A DNA stretch of 64,000 bases from Chelativorans sp. AA-79 (GCF_029457495.1 NZ_CP120361.1:5098001-5162000), one strand, 5' to 3'. Counted from the first letter of the stretch, positions 33,634 through 42,076 are shown. The notes: generated by a model from the sequence alone, not told the origin. Numbers and translations: made by a program.

Positions 33634-35451
33634 TTACTGCCTCGCCTGCGAGACCGATGTCAGCAGCGTATCGGTTGTCACATCTCCGATGAGGCGCGAG
33701 CCGTTTGCCTCTGCGGCATTTCGGTCGAAGAAGATCATGGTCGGCGGACCAACCACGGCAAGATCGCGCATCAGGCCCTGACTGGCCGCATCCAGTGCGG
33801 TCAAGTCCACCTTGACACGCTGGAAATCGCCCAGTGCGGCGATGACGTTCGTGCTCGAAAAGACATCGCGTTCGATCGTCTTACAGATGACGCACCAGTC
33901 GGCCGTGAAATAGACCAATGTCGGACGTCCGTTGGCAGAGGCAATTGCCTGCTCCACCTGCGGCGTCGAGTTTGCCTCGACGAATGTCATCTCGGCCTGG
34001 GCGATCTGCTGGCCTGAACCGTGCGTGACGAAATGGGCGAGCGGGCGCAGCGGGTCGGTTCCGCCCGATGCCGCCCCGATTGCCAGGATGACGCCGCCGA
34101 GGAAAACCCCAAGGCCGGCGGCCTTACGGAAGCGCAGCCAAGCGCCAGCATCGGCCACGAGCCGATCAGCGACGCCGATGAAGACCGCAACAATCAAGAG
34201 GAGACCCGCCCAAAGCGCCAGCGTCACTTGCGGCGGCAGGATTCGGGAGGCCATCCAAATCGCCGCGCCGAGAAAGACGAAGCCGAACGCGTATTTGACC
34301 TGCACCATCCACGCCCCCGCCCGCGGCAGGGCGCGGCTGCCCATCGTCCCAAAGGCGATCAGCGGAATGCCTTGGCCGAGCCCGAGGGCGAACAGCGCAC
34401 CCGCGCCGAGCCAGGCATCGCCCGTATGTGCGATATAGAGAAGTGCTGCCGCGAGCGGTGCGGTGACACAGGGGCCGACGATCAGTGCCGAAAGGAAACC
34501 CATTCCGGCGGCTCCCCCCACCGAGCCGCGCGTGCCGGCTTGTACGCCCGACATCCGGCTGACCCAGACGGTTGGCAGTTGTAACTCGAAGAAACCGAAC
34601 ATCGACGTCGCGAGCACCACGAACAGCGCCGCGACGGCGCCAATGGCGTATGGCGATTGCAGCACCATCTGGAGGTTTTGGCCGGACCATGCCGCGACGA
34701 CGCCAAGCATGCCAAACGCTGCGGCCATCGCCAGCACATAGGCCGAAGACAGGATGAAGCCGCGCCGCGCCGTCAATGCCTCGCCCTCGCGCGCCAGGGT
34801 CGCGCTGAGGATCGGATACATGGGCAGCACGCAGGGCGTGAAGGCGAGCAGCAGCCCGAAGGCGAGGAAACTCACAATCACCCAGGTCGCACCGCCGCTG
34901 GCGAGAAGCGAGCCGACCATTCCGCCGCCCTGCGTGTCCTCGGCCAGGTTGAAGCTGCCGCTTCCCGTCCCTCCGGCAGGGGCGGCTGGAGCTGGAGCGA
35001 CGCCAAAGCCGACGACGGGTTCGGAAACCTGAAGGTTTTCCGTGTTCACCGTCAGGGTCAGCGGCGGATAACAGATCGAATCCTTTTTGCAGCCCTGATA
35101 GGTGACTGCGACCTGCCGGGGCGCTTCGGCGCCGAGACGTGCCACCGCTTCGAGATAATACACCTCCGAAGGACCGAAGTTGGCATCCTCTGTCTCCACG
35201 ACGCCCGATCCAGTCGAAAGCGGGACCGCCTCGCCAGTCGCGACGTCCTTCGCTTCCAGATGATCGCGATAGAGATAATAGCCTTCCTCGATCTCCCAAC
35301 GGAGCTGAATCTGCTGATCCGCATTCCGCTCAACCGAGAAACGGAAGGCTTCCTCGGCTTGCAGGAGATCCTTCTGTTGCGCCGCGGCGGGCAGCGACAG
35401 GAAGACGAAGAACAGGCCGGCAAGGAGGCGAAGGATGGGCGTTGGGGACAT
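33634..35451 (-). CDS. dsbD: Thiol:disulfide interchange protein DsbD
   Basis: A 605-residue DsbD that carries electrons from cytoplasmic thioredoxin to periplasmic proteins. Signal peptide (LLAGLFFVFLSLPAAAQ), alpha domain with QGCKKDSICYPPLTL (residues about 115-130), eight-helix beta domain with TPCVLPMYPILSATLA and the paired cysteine in VGPCVTAPLAAALLY, and gamma thioredoxin domain with YFTADWCVICKTIERDV. All three cysteine pairs are present. The start at 35451 fits the signal peptide; an in-frame ATG at 35514 would overlap dsbA. It lies between dsbA and the tlpA fusion gene in one operon. Confidence 0.94.
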   Translation of the reverse strand: MSPTPILRLLAGLFFVFLSLPAAAQQKDLLQAEEAFRFSVERNADQQIQLRWEIEEGYYLYRDHLEAKDVATGEAVPLSTGSGVVETEDANFGPSEVYYLEAVARLGAEAPRQVAVTYQGCKKDSICYPPLTLTVNTENLQVSEPVVGFGVAPAPAAPAGGTGSGSFNLAEDTQGGGMVGSLLASGGATWVIVSFLAFGLLLAFTPCVLPMYPILSATLAREGEALTARRGFILSSAYVLAMAAAFGMLGVVAAWSGQNLQMVLQSPYAIGAVAALFVVLATSMFGFFELQLPTVWVSRMSGVQAGTRGSVGGAAGMGFLSALIVGPCVTAPLAAALLYIAHTGDAWLGAGALFALGLGQGIPLIAFGTMGSRALPRAGAWMVQVKYAFGFVFLGAAIWMASRILPPQVTLALWAGLLLIVAVFIGVADRLVADAGAWLRFRKAAGLGVFLGGVILAIGAASGGTDPLRPLAHFVTHGSGQQIAQAEMTFVEANSTPQVEQAIASANGRPTLVYFTADWCVICKTIERDVFSSTNVIAALGDFQRVKVDLTALDAASQGLMRDLAVVGPPTMIFFDRNAAEANGSRLIGDVTTDTLLTSVSQARQ

Positions 35452-35485
35452 GAAATTGCTCGGATTGTCGCGATCGGGGGATGTA

Positions 35486-36166
35486 TCAGGACGCTTCGCG
35501 GGCGTCGGCGACAACCTGGCGGAAGCCGTCTTCGTCGAGGGCGGAGGCGACGAGAAACCGACCGATCAGAAACACGGGCGTGCCGCGCAGGCCGAGCCCC
35601 TCAGCCTGCGCGTTGTTGCGCCGGAGCAAGGCGGTGATCTCGGCGTCGCGGCGATTGGCTTCGGTCTCAAGATCTGCCGTGTCGAAGCCGGCGCCTTCCA
35701 GTGCCTGCCGCATCCGCTCTTCCGGCACCCGCGAGCCTTCGATACCCATCAGCGCCAGATAGGCGTCCTCGTAGCGGTTCTGATACCTGGCCGCTAACGC
35801 CAGCTTTGCGCCATAGACCGACGACGGCGCGAGAATCGGCCAGTCCTTGTAGACGTGACGCACATTGCCGTCCGATTCCAGCACCATATTCAGCGGCTCG
35901 ACGGTGCGCTTGCAGAACGGGCAGTTGTAGTCAAAGAACGAGACGATTATCAGGTCGCCGTTCGGATTGCCGCCGACCGGCGCTTCAGGGTCGTTCAGGA
36001 TCATCTCGGCTGACATGTCGTCGGCACGCACGGGCATGGCAAGGCCGGCGGCAGCGAGCGCCGCCAACCCCGAAAGCAAGGTCCGCCGGTTCACTGCACT
36101 GCGGAGTGGCGGCCCACCGATGGCAAAAGGAAGAGGTGTGGATGTGCAGCGGCGCCGATCGTGCAT
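35486..36166 (-). CDS. DsbA-family disulfide oxidoreductase
   Basis: A 226-residue exported thioredoxin-fold protein with a Tat-like signal (NRRTLLSGLAALAAAGLAMP), the active site FFDYNCPFCKRTVEP (CPFC) and the cis-proline segment GLRGTPVFLIGRFL. This is the DsbA/ScsC-like type that often pairs with DsbD or ScsB in copper tolerance loci; as it is followed by dsbD, it may work as an isomerase or reductase rather than an oxidase. ATG at 36166 with TGGAG upstream. The PmrA/QseB-like box at 36215-36231 lies before it. Confidence 0.9.
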   Translation of the reverse strand: MHDRRRCTSTPLPFAIGGPPLRSAVNRRTLLSGLAALAAAGLAMPVRADDMSAEMILNDPEAPVGGNPNGDLIIVSFFDYNCPFCKRTVEPLNMVLESDGNVRHVYKDWPILAPSSVYGAKLALAARYQNRYEDAYLALMGIEGSRVPEERMRQALEGAGFDTADLETEANRRDAEITALLRRNNAQAEGLGLRGTPVFLIGRFLVASALDEDGFRQVVADAREAS

Positions 36167-36214
36167 GGTCAAAGCTCCAGGTCGTAGATATTGGAGCGAG
36201 CGCACTCTCCCGAG

Positions 36215-36231
36215 CTTAAGGCAGCCTTAAG
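36215..36231. promoter_or_regulatory. CTTAAG-N5-CTTAAG response-regulator box 1 (dsbA operon)
   Basis: CTTAAG at 36215-36220 and 36226-36231 with GCAGC between them, 49 bases before the dsbA start on the minus strand. Same design as PmrA and QseB boxes (two hexamers 11 bases apart). Confidence 0.8.
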
Positions 36232-36278
36232 GACCGCATCGAGCCGAAGATCGATGGCAGGTTATCCTGGACTCCGGA

Positions 36279-36815
36279 TTATCGGATGAACGGTCGCAAC
36301 CGCCGCATGAGATCGCGCCTGCTGAACGATCCGACCGAACGGGTGCCATCATACTCGCGGCCGGTGACCGCTTCCACGACGAAGAATGTCGGCGGGCCGC
36401 TCGCTCGAAGGTGGGACAGGAGCTGGCGGTTTCCCTCGTCCATGACGGTCACGTCCACCTTCACGAGAGGGACCGCCTGGAGACGTTGCAATACGGCTGG
36501 ATGGGCGAGGATTTCCCGCTCAATGCGGTGACACACCGCGCACCAGTCCGCACGGATGTCGATGAGCGCAAATCTGTGCGTTCGCGCGACCTGCTCCAGC
36601 CTTTCCCGGTAGGAGGCGACGTCAGTGGCCATCGCAGCCGGATTGGCAATGGCCATTCCGATGGGAGCCGTCAGCAATCCTACCGGCCCCACCAGCCCCC
36701 CCAGCAGAAGCCCGCGGCGGGTCCATTGGCCATTCATCCGTTGAGCATCACCATCGATGCCGCATCCGACATCGGCCGTAGACGCTACCGCGTTCGTTGG
36801 AAGTCGCGTCCGCAT
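36279..36815 (-). CDS. Thioredoxin-fold protein related to the DsbD gamma domain
   Basis: A 178-residue exported protein with a Tat-type signal (TRRGLLLGGLVGPVGLL) and a thioredoxin-like domain whose active site ADWCAVCHRIEREIL matches the C-terminal domain of DsbD rather than DsbA; GPPTFFVVEAVTGREYDGTRSVG holds the cis-proline. It probably takes electrons in the periplasm, possibly from the neighbouring DsbD. I start it at 36815 because AAGGAGACAAGA precedes the ATG and the box at 36856-36872 must lie outside the gene. Confidence 0.85.
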   Translation of the reverse strand: MRTRLPTNAVASTADVGCGIDGDAQRMNGQWTRRGLLLGGLVGPVGLLTAPIGMAIANPAAMATDVASYRERLEQVARTHRFALIDIRADWCAVCHRIEREILAHPAVLQRLQAVPLVKVDVTVMDEGNRQLLSHLRASGPPTFFVVEAVTGREYDGTRSVGSFSRRDLMRRLRPFIR

Positions 36816-36855
36816 TCTTGTCTCCTTCTCAGGACCGGCGGCAAAGCGGGCGTAC

Positions 36856-36872
36856 CTTAAGGCCGGCTTAAG
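36856..36872. promoter_or_regulatory. CTTAAG-N5-CTTAAG response-regulator box 2 (thioredoxin gene)
   Basis: CTTAAG at 36856-36861 and 36867-36872 with GCCGG between, 41 bases before the start of the minus-strand thioredoxin-like gene. Confidence 0.8.
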
Positions 36873-37018
36873 GATGAAAAAGTTGTCCTCGCGTGCAACG
36901 CAAGCCCGCGATTCCAACTATGTGCCCCCACCCGATCGACAGTCTGTTCGGCCGGATCATTTGAGCCGCAGGTCGGTGCCTGAGGTCCCGCCGCATCGCT
37001 ATCTTCGACCGCGCCTGC

Positions 37019-37035
37019 CTTAAGCTGCCCTTAAG
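37019..37035. promoter_or_regulatory. CTTAAG-N5-CTTAAG response-regulator box 3 (L,D-transpeptidase)
   Basis: CTTAAG at 37019-37024 and 37030-37035 with CTGCC between, 53 bases before the plus-strand L,D-transpeptidase gene. Confidence 0.8.
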
Positions 37036-37087
37036 ACGGGCGTCGTGCTGTGCGGCTTTACGATTGCAAGCAGAGAGCGTACGAAAC

Positions 37088-37804
37088 GTGACTAAGCTAC
37101 CGACACCCGCAATTGCGCGGCGCGCGTTCCTCATTGGCGTCAGCGCAATGACCCTCGCCGGATGCGTTTCCACGAGGCAAACACCGCAGGTCGCGCCGCC
37201 GGTCGCGCAGCCGCCCCCGCCGCCGACGCCCCCAATGTACTACGCACTGCCGAACGAGCGCTTTCCGATTCCGGAAGTCGACGTTTCCAAGGTCGATCCG
37301 AAATGGTGGCGGACGGAAGTCAACTATCCGACCGATGAACGAGTCGGCACTGTCATCGTCGACACGCCAAACCGCTATCTCTACCACGTTCAGCCTAACG
37401 GCCGCGCAATCCGATACGGGGTGGGTGTCGGCAGGGACGGTTTTTCGTGGGCTGGCCGAGGGCGTCATATCGCATACAAGCGGGAATGGCCGCGCTGGAC
37501 TCCTCCCGATGAAATGGTCGCGCGGCAACCCGAGTTGGAGCCCTACTCAATCGCCAATGGCGGCATGGATCCAGGGCTGAAAAATCCACTTGGAGCACGT
37601 GCCCTCTACATTCATGAAGGAAACCGGGACACGATTTACCGCATCCACGGAAACCCGGAGTTCTGGACAATCGGCCAGGCGGTTTCATCCGGATGCATCC
37701 GGATGATCAATCAAGATGTCATCCACCTCGCCGACAACGTTCGCGACGGGAGCCCGCTGGTCGTGATAGCTGATCCGGCTATGGACCATCTTCTGGTGGG
37801 GTAG
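37088..37804 (+). CDS. L,D-transpeptidase (YkuD family) lipoprotein
   Basis: A 238-residue protein with a lipobox (MTLAGC near residue 27), a Pro-rich linker and a YkuD domain (residues about 80-238) with the catalytic motif IHGNPEFWTIGQAVSSGCIRM, in which HG and SSGCIRM carry the active-site His and Cys. These enzymes make 3-3 crosslinks in peptidoglycan or attach proteins to it. I take the GTG at 37088 as start (AGAGAG upstream); a TTG at 37064 is possible. It has its own CTTAAG box and is divergent from the thioredoxin-like gene. Copper is known to inhibit enzymes of this class, so a copy under stress control in a copper island makes sense. Confidence 0.88.
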   Translation: MTKLPTPAIARRAFLIGVSAMTLAGCVSTRQTPQVAPPVAQPPPPPTPPMYYALPNERFPIPEVDVSKVDPKWWRTEVNYPTDERVGTVIVDTPNRYLYHVQPNGRAIRYGVGVGRDGFSWAGRGRHIAYKREWPRWTPPDEMVARQPELEPYSIANGGMDPGLKNPLGARALYIHEGNRDTIYRIHGNPEFWTIGQAVSSGCIRMINQDVIHLADNVRDGSPLVVIADPAMDHLLVG

Positions 37805-37907
37805 CTGCGTCGCGTGCGGCAAGAAGCTTACTGCGTGCGTTGACGCTCCTTGCTTGCGCCAACTTCTTGAGAGATGAATTGGCTGCCGCCGAACCAGATG
37901 CAACGGA

Positions 37908-39251
37908 TTACGCGGCATTCGCTATCACTGCTTGCAGCCCCCCGCTGTCGCGGTTCTGAAGTCGTAGGCGCCAACCACTCCGCCCGAGCGCCAGTTCGAC
38001 GATCGCGAGGCCGAGACCGCTGCCGACCGGTACTTTGTTGCGGCCGCGAAAGAAGCGTTCGGTGACGCGGGCCAACTCCTCCTCGGGGATACCGGGACCA
38101 TCATCCTCGATGATAATCCGGCCCTCTTCGGAGGGACCGGCCACACGACACCGGACGACGCCTCCGGGCGGCGAATGGTTCACTGCGTTCTCCATCAGGT
38201 TCCGGGCAGCAAGAGCGAACAGCTCCGGCTCGATGTCCAACTCGATGCCATCAAGATCAGGAGAAACCTCGACCTCAACATCCCTGGCCGGATCGGACAG
38301 TTCGTCCGCGAGCGCTCTCAGGATGCTCCCGGGCCGTACCCTCCCACTGCGCTCGCCCTGGTCGAGCGCTTCAACCGCCGACATATCCAGCAATTGCCGA
38401 ACGAGCCGGCCGGTGCGGTCGACGCCGACAACGATCTGACGCAATGCCTGCTCACGGATCGTGCCATCGCCGCTCGCAAGCGCGACTTGCGCCTGCGTCT
38501 TGAGGCCGGCCAGCGGCGTGCGCAACTCGTGGGCGGCAAAGGCGGTAAAATTGCGCTCGCGTTCCCGAAGTCCGGCCACGCGTGCGAACAGCCCGTTGAG
38601 CGATTGCAGGACCGGTGCGATTTCACTGGCCGTTTGCACGTCCTCGATCGGGCTGAGATCGGAGGCGTGACGTGCTTCCAGATCGCCTGCGATCTTTCTG
38701 AGTGGCTCGAGGCCGCGCCTGACACTGAGCCAGATCAGGATAGCCAGAACCGGCAAGATCAGCAGGGCCGGCAGCAGAAGGCCGCGGATGACGTCGTTCA
38801 CCAGCCCGTTGCGGATGCTCAGATTGTCACCGACCAGAACGCGGACACCGCGCTCGGCATTGGTGATCGCGTAGACCCGCCAGCGCTCACCGTTTATCAC
38901 CGTCTCGGAGATCCCGTCGGTGTGCTCGGACATTGCTTGATCCGGCGCCGCATCCGAGCGTCCGATCAACGTCCCCTGCAACGACCAGATCTGGCACGAT
39001 AGCTGGCGATCATAGGCGCTGTGGGTACGCACCGGCAGATCGGACGCGATCGTCTGCGTCGGATCGACGGCGATCTCCTGACTGACGATCAATGAGGAGA
39101 CCATCCGGCCTGCTTCCATCAGCCGCGCGTCGAGAACCCGTTCCACTTCGGCGCGCGTGGAAAGGAAAATCCAGACGACCGCCGACAGCCAGACGAGGCC
39201 GGTGGTCAGAGCGAGGATCAGGAACAGCCGTTTGGAGATCGACGGCATCAC
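37908..39251 (-). CDS. Sensor histidine kinase (QseC/PmrB-like)
   Basis: A 447-residue membrane kinase: two membrane helices (LFLILALTTGLVWLSAVVWIF, residues about 9-28; LLLPALLILPVLAILIWLSV near 165) around a periplasmic sensor of about 130 residues, HAMP-like linker, HisKA with FAAHELRTPLAGLK, and HATPase with NLMENAVNHS, DDGPGIP and GSGLGLAIV. The sensor domain has a single cysteine and no obvious metal motif. The ATG overlaps the stop of the response regulator by four bases. Phosphorylation state probably reads envelope stress or copper, judging by the targets. Confidence 0.9.
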   Translation of the reverse strand: MMPSISKRLFLILALTTGLVWLSAVVWIFLSTRAEVERVLDARLMEAGRMVSSLIVSQEIAVDPTQTIASDLPVRTHSAYDRQLSCQIWSLQGTLIGRSDAAPDQAMSEHTDGISETVINGERWRVYAITNAERGVRVLVGDNLSIRNGLVNDVIRGLLLPALLILPVLAILIWLSVRRGLEPLRKIAGDLEARHASDLSPIEDVQTASEIAPVLQSLNGLFARVAGLRERERNFTAFAAHELRTPLAGLKTQAQVALASGDGTIREQALRQIVVGVDRTGRLVRQLLDMSAVEALDQGERSGRVRPGSILRALADELSDPARDVEVEVSPDLDGIELDIEPELFALAARNLMENAVNHSPPGGVVRCRVAGPSEEGRIIIEDDGPGIPEEELARVTERFFRGRNKVPVGSGLGLAIVELALGRSGWRLRLQNRDSGGLQAVIANAA

Positions 39252-39910
39252 GGTTCGTTTCCGAGGCGATAGCCGATCCCACGGACGGTCTGGATCATGC
39301 CCGGTCCCAGCTTGCCGCGAAGATGATGGATGTGGACCTCGACGGCATTGCTCTCGACCTCTTCCTGCCAGCCGTAAAGCTTATCCTCGATCTGGCTCCG
39401 CGACAGAATCTGACCGGGATGGATCATGAGGGCGTGCAAAATCGAGTATTCGCGCCGGGACAAACGGATGGGCTCGCCCAGACGTTCGACATTCTGGTTC
39501 GCCGGATCGAGGCGTAGGCCGCACCATTCAAGCACTGATTGCGGGCGGCCAGCTGCGCGGCGGACGAGCGCGCGCAGCCGCGCGGCGACCTCGTCCAGAT
39601 CGAACGGTTTGCCGAGATAGTCGTCGGCACCGGCATCCAGTCCGTGAACCCGGTCGGCGACCTGATCACGCGCAGTCAGAAGGAGCACAGGTGTGGCGTC
39701 CTGCCGCTCCCGCAGGGATTTCAGGACATCGAGGCCGGAACCGTCGGGAAGCATCAGGTCGAGCACCAGCGCATCGAACTCATGGTTCGTGAGAGCGGCG
39801 CCGGCTTCTTCGCAAGTTTCGACCGCATCGGCGGTGAAGCCGCCAATCGAAAGGCCCACCGTTAATCCGTCTCTGAGGACCGCATCATCTTCGACTATCA
39901 GCACGCGCAT
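39248..39910 (-). CDS. OmpR-family response regulator (QseB/PmrA-like)
   Basis: A 220-residue regulator with a receiver domain (VLIVEDDAVLRDGL; phospho-acceptor Asp in DALVLDLMLPDGSG near residue 51; LLLTAR; KPFDLDE) and an OmpR-type winged helix (LSRREYSILHALM, NAVEVHIHHLRGKLG, TVRGIGYRL). Members of this subgroup bind paired CTTAAG/CTTAAT hexamers 11 bases apart. Exactly such a box is present 42 bases upstream and at three neighbouring genes, so this protein is the likely regulator of all four. ATG at 39910 is preferred to 39919 because the receiver starts there. Confidence 0.92.
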   Translation of the reverse strand: MRVLIVEDDAVLRDGLTVGLSIGGFTADAVETCEEAGAALTNHEFDALVLDLMLPDGSGLDVLKSLRERQDATPVLLLTARDQVADRVHGLDAGADDYLGKPFDLDEVAARLRALVRRAAGRPQSVLEWCGLRLDPANQNVERLGEPIRLSRREYSILHALMIHPGQILSRSQIEDKLYGWQEEVESNAVEVHIHHLRGKLGPGMIQTVRGIGYRLGNEP

Positions 39911-39951
39911 GGTTATCACCCAAGGTTCCAGGCCGCATTTCTATACGAGGC

Positions 39952-39968
39952 TTAAGGCAGCCTTAAGG
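39952..39968. promoter_or_regulatory. CTTAAG-N5-CTTAAG response-regulator box 4 (own operon)
   Basis: CTTAAG at 39952-39957 and 39963-39968 with GCAGC between, 42 bases before the response regulator gene on the minus strand. Autoregulation is likely. Confidence 0.82.
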
Positions 39969-40362
39969 ATCGAAGCTGAGCGTGCCTCGATATCGTTCAT
40001 TGATCGGGCGCCTGATGTACCTCATCTGCTACCTGAGGCCGGGATCGGACGTCTTCGAGACCTACTCAACGACCCGCGCGGCGTCGAGGCGATGGACAAC
40101 AGTTATCTACCCGACGGTTTATTGGCGGAAGGGGGATTTCGAGAACTCGCCTGACGGCTGGCCGCGGCACTGGGGCAAAACTAACCATCCGTTTCGTCGG
40201 GATGGTCGGCCAATCTCCTATAGCGCCGCTTGGAGGCGGGGCATTCCGACGATTTGGGAGCGGATAGCGACCGAAATTGAGCCTGCAACACGAGCAGTAG
40301 GGGAATAGCCACCCGACATCTCGGCTCGGTAGCCACTGTTCTGTCGGACAATCGGCGGTATT
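39969..40362. other. Region between response regulator and tRNA-Arg, no recognisable gene
   Basis: About 390 bases with short overlapping frames, the longest about 108 codons on the plus strand, none similar to an integrase or any other family I know. It lies on the 3' side of the tRNA, where an element end with an integrase would be expected, but none is seen. Confidence 0.45.
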
Positions 40363-40439
40363 TGGCGCACCCATCAGGATTCGAACCTGAGGCCTCCACC
40401 TTCGGAGGGTGGCGCTCTATCCAGCTGAGCTATGGGTGC
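40363..40439 (-). tRNA. tRNA-Arg (anticodon CCG)
   Basis: A complete 77-nt tRNA with encoded CCA. Acceptor GCACCCA pairs with TGGGTGC, D arm GCTC/GAGC, anticodon stem CCACC/GGTGG around CTCCGAA (anticodon CCG), T arm TCAGG-TTCGAAT-CCTGA, discriminator G. It reads CGG, a common codon here. Its 3' end faces the accessory region at lower coordinates. Typical rhizobial tRNA-Arg(CCG) has GCACCCG at the 5' end, as in the truncated copy at 40562-40605, so this intact copy may have come with the mobile element. Confidence 0.96.
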
Positions 40440-40443
40440 CTAC

Positions 40444-40463
40444 TGCTTACGCAGTGCTTACGC
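40444..40463. repeat. Direct repeat TGCTTACGC upstream of tRNA-Arg
   Basis: TGCTTACGC occurs at 40444-40452 and 40455-40463, one helical turn (11 bases) apart, directly before the tRNA. Such phased repeats can be integrase arm sites; a promoter role is also possible. Confidence 0.5.
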
Positions 40464-40477
40464 GGTTTTCGTGTGGG

Positions 40478-40505
40478 TGTTAACCCCAAAAATTCAAACT
40501 CGCAA
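40478..40505 (-). promoter_or_regulatory. Possible promoter of the intact tRNA-Arg
   Basis: Minus strand TTGCGA (40505-40500) and TTAACA (40483-40478) with 16 bases between, about 40 bases upstream of the tRNA. It lies in AT-rich DNA that separates the intact tRNA from the truncated one. Confidence 0.35.
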
Positions 40506-40561
40506 CTTATTGTTTTATTTCGACTTTTTTACTCACTCGCTTGCATCGCCGGACTTGACAT

Positions 40562-40605
<44 letters not shown>

Positions 40606-41037
40606 CTGCGCCAAACATTGGACGCGCGCCTTCATAGCCGAAGGCGGCGCGGGCATCAACGGCGAATTGGCGATGGATGTTCGCCGAAGGTAGGGCCACG
40701 AGATCGGAGCATTGCGCCGCGCGTGCCGGGATTGTGGCGACGACTGCGGTTGAATGCTGGCTCCTCAGCTCATCCAGCAATCAGAGCCTCACCGCTTGCG
40801 TTACGGATGGGACCGCGATGGGCTGAATGTCCAGACCGCCTTCACCGGCAATGCAGGTCTGAGCTACGGGTGCAACGTCGAGCCTCCGGATGCCACAGAG
40901 GCATCAGTCCTCAATCGACACTCCACGACAGCCGGATCACAAGTTTGTGATCATTAATGTCTAGAAATTTGGATTTGCATGCCCATTTTATGGAGGCGAG
41001 GAACATTCCCCTCGCATTTGAGAATGGAGACAACATT
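40606..41037. other. Region with no recognisable gene, contains a third tRNA-Arg 5' fragment
   Basis: About 430 bases between the truncated tRNA and the first small secreted protein gene. No frame has a recognisable product. At 40859-40873 the minus strand reads GCACCCGTAGCTCAG, the first 15 bases of the truncated tRNA-Arg. Confidence 0.55.
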
Positions 41038-41346
41038 ATGCGTAAGACCGTCCTTATCACTGCGATCCTCACCGTTGCCGGTGCCGGCTCCGCCCTTGCC
41101 GGCAACGATTCGCCCTTCCAGACGCCGCAGATCAGCGCACCCGCTTCTCAGGTCGGTTCGACCGTCAATGCCGGCTACTCCGCCGCAGATGACTTCGGCC
41201 CGAGTTCGAACAACGCTCTCCCGAAGAGCGAGGTGGGTGCTCAGGCGCAGAACGGCAATGTTGATCGCGACATTGTGACTTCCGGCGTACCCGTGACGCG
41301 CTTCCCCGACGCTGCGACTCAGCAGTTCAAGGTCAGCGACGACTAA
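41038..41346 (+). CDS. Small secreted protein, paralogue 1
   Basis: A 102-residue protein with a clear signal peptide (MRKTVLITAILTVAGAGSALAGN, cleavage near residue 21) and a Ser/Asn/Gln-rich mature part without cysteines, which looks disordered. ATGGAGAC precedes the ATG. The segment SAADDFGPSSNNALPKSEVG resembles QATEAFRPSDENDLPPSLTG of the protein encoded 340 bases downstream, and both start M-R-K/R, so they are probably an old duplication. Family unknown to me; typical of small exported proteins of rhizobia. Confidence 0.75.
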   Translation: MRKTVLITAILTVAGAGSALAGNDSPFQTPQISAPASQVGSTVNAGYSAADDFGPSSNNALPKSEVGAQAQNGNVDRDIVTSGVPVTRFPDAATQQFKVSDD

Positions 41347-41386
41347 ACCTGCCGGAGCGAGCCGGCTAGAGTGCCGGTTACATCTG

Positions 41387-41432
41387 CCCGGGATCGACCC
41401 ATGCGCATATCGTCGCATGGGCGGATCCCGGG
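41387..41432. repeat. Large inverted repeat between the two small secreted protein genes
   Basis: CCCGGGATC and GATCCCGGG pair, then after a two-base mismatch on each side CCCATGCG and CGCATGGG pair around an eight-base loop: 17 pairs in all. No T run follows, so it may be a REP-like element or a protective mRNA 3' end. Confidence 0.7.
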
Positions 41433-41686
41433 GAGCCCAACCCTGCAATCGGCCGTTTGCGGCGGCAAATTCCTCCGTTCAGGATGCAGTTCGCCCACCG
41501 TGCAGATGGCTTCCTGCAACCTTGAAGCTGGGCGCCAGCCGACTTGCCCGTTTGTGCCCTCTCCGAGGGCTTCGGGCGTGCGACGATCGGCTAACCCCCT
41601 AAAAAGATCGGAACCCAGATTCTCCTCGACCGTTAGAGCGGACAAGGGGCGCATGCCCTACACTCCAAGACCGAAGGAGAACCGAA

Positions 41687-42076
41687 ATGCGTAGGATCCT
41701 GATTGCGACTTCGGCTCTGGTGCTGCTTGGCGCGGGCTCGGGCCTGGCGCAGGAGTATCAGACCGACCGTTCCGGCGACACGCTGCCGCCAGACCTGGCC
41801 ACGAACCAGGGCGTCGACACCACCGTGACGACGGGCAGCATCGAGCCGCTGCGCCCGCTCAGCCGGGGATACCAGGCGACAGAGGCATTCAGACCAAGCG
41901 ATGAGAACGATCTTCCTCCCTCGCTAACAGGAAACACCCCCTTCGACGAGGAGATCGACCCGGGCACGATGACTTCGGCTTCGCCGATCCTTCGCCCGTT
42001 GGCGGGTCAGGAGACGGAGACCTTTTCGGCGCGCGATGAAAATCTACCCGAACCCGAACTAGCGCCCGGCAGATAA
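41687..42076 (+). CDS. Small secreted protein, paralogue 2
   Basis: A 129-residue protein with signal peptide MRRILIATSALVLLGAGSGLAQE (cleavage near residue 21) and an acidic, Pro/Thr/Ser-rich mature part (calculated by eye as strongly negative) with no cysteine or recognised domain. GAAGGAGA precedes the ATG. It is related in layout and in one segment to the 102-residue protein at 41038-41346. It ends before a strong terminator and is therefore the end of its transcript. Function unknown. Confidence 0.8.
   Translation: MRRILIATSALVLLGAGSGLAQEYQTDRSGDTLPPDLATNQGVDTTVTTGSIEPLRPLSRGYQATEAFRPSDENDLPPSLTGNTPFDEEIDPGTMTSASPILRPLAGQETETFSARDENLPEPELAPGR

Noticed and set aside
39982..40308. A 108-codon plus-strand frame next to tRNA-Arg as a possible integrase or excisionase
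   Set aside because: No tyrosine-recombinase or excisionase motifs, no ribosome binding site, and overlapping frames of similar length in other phases.
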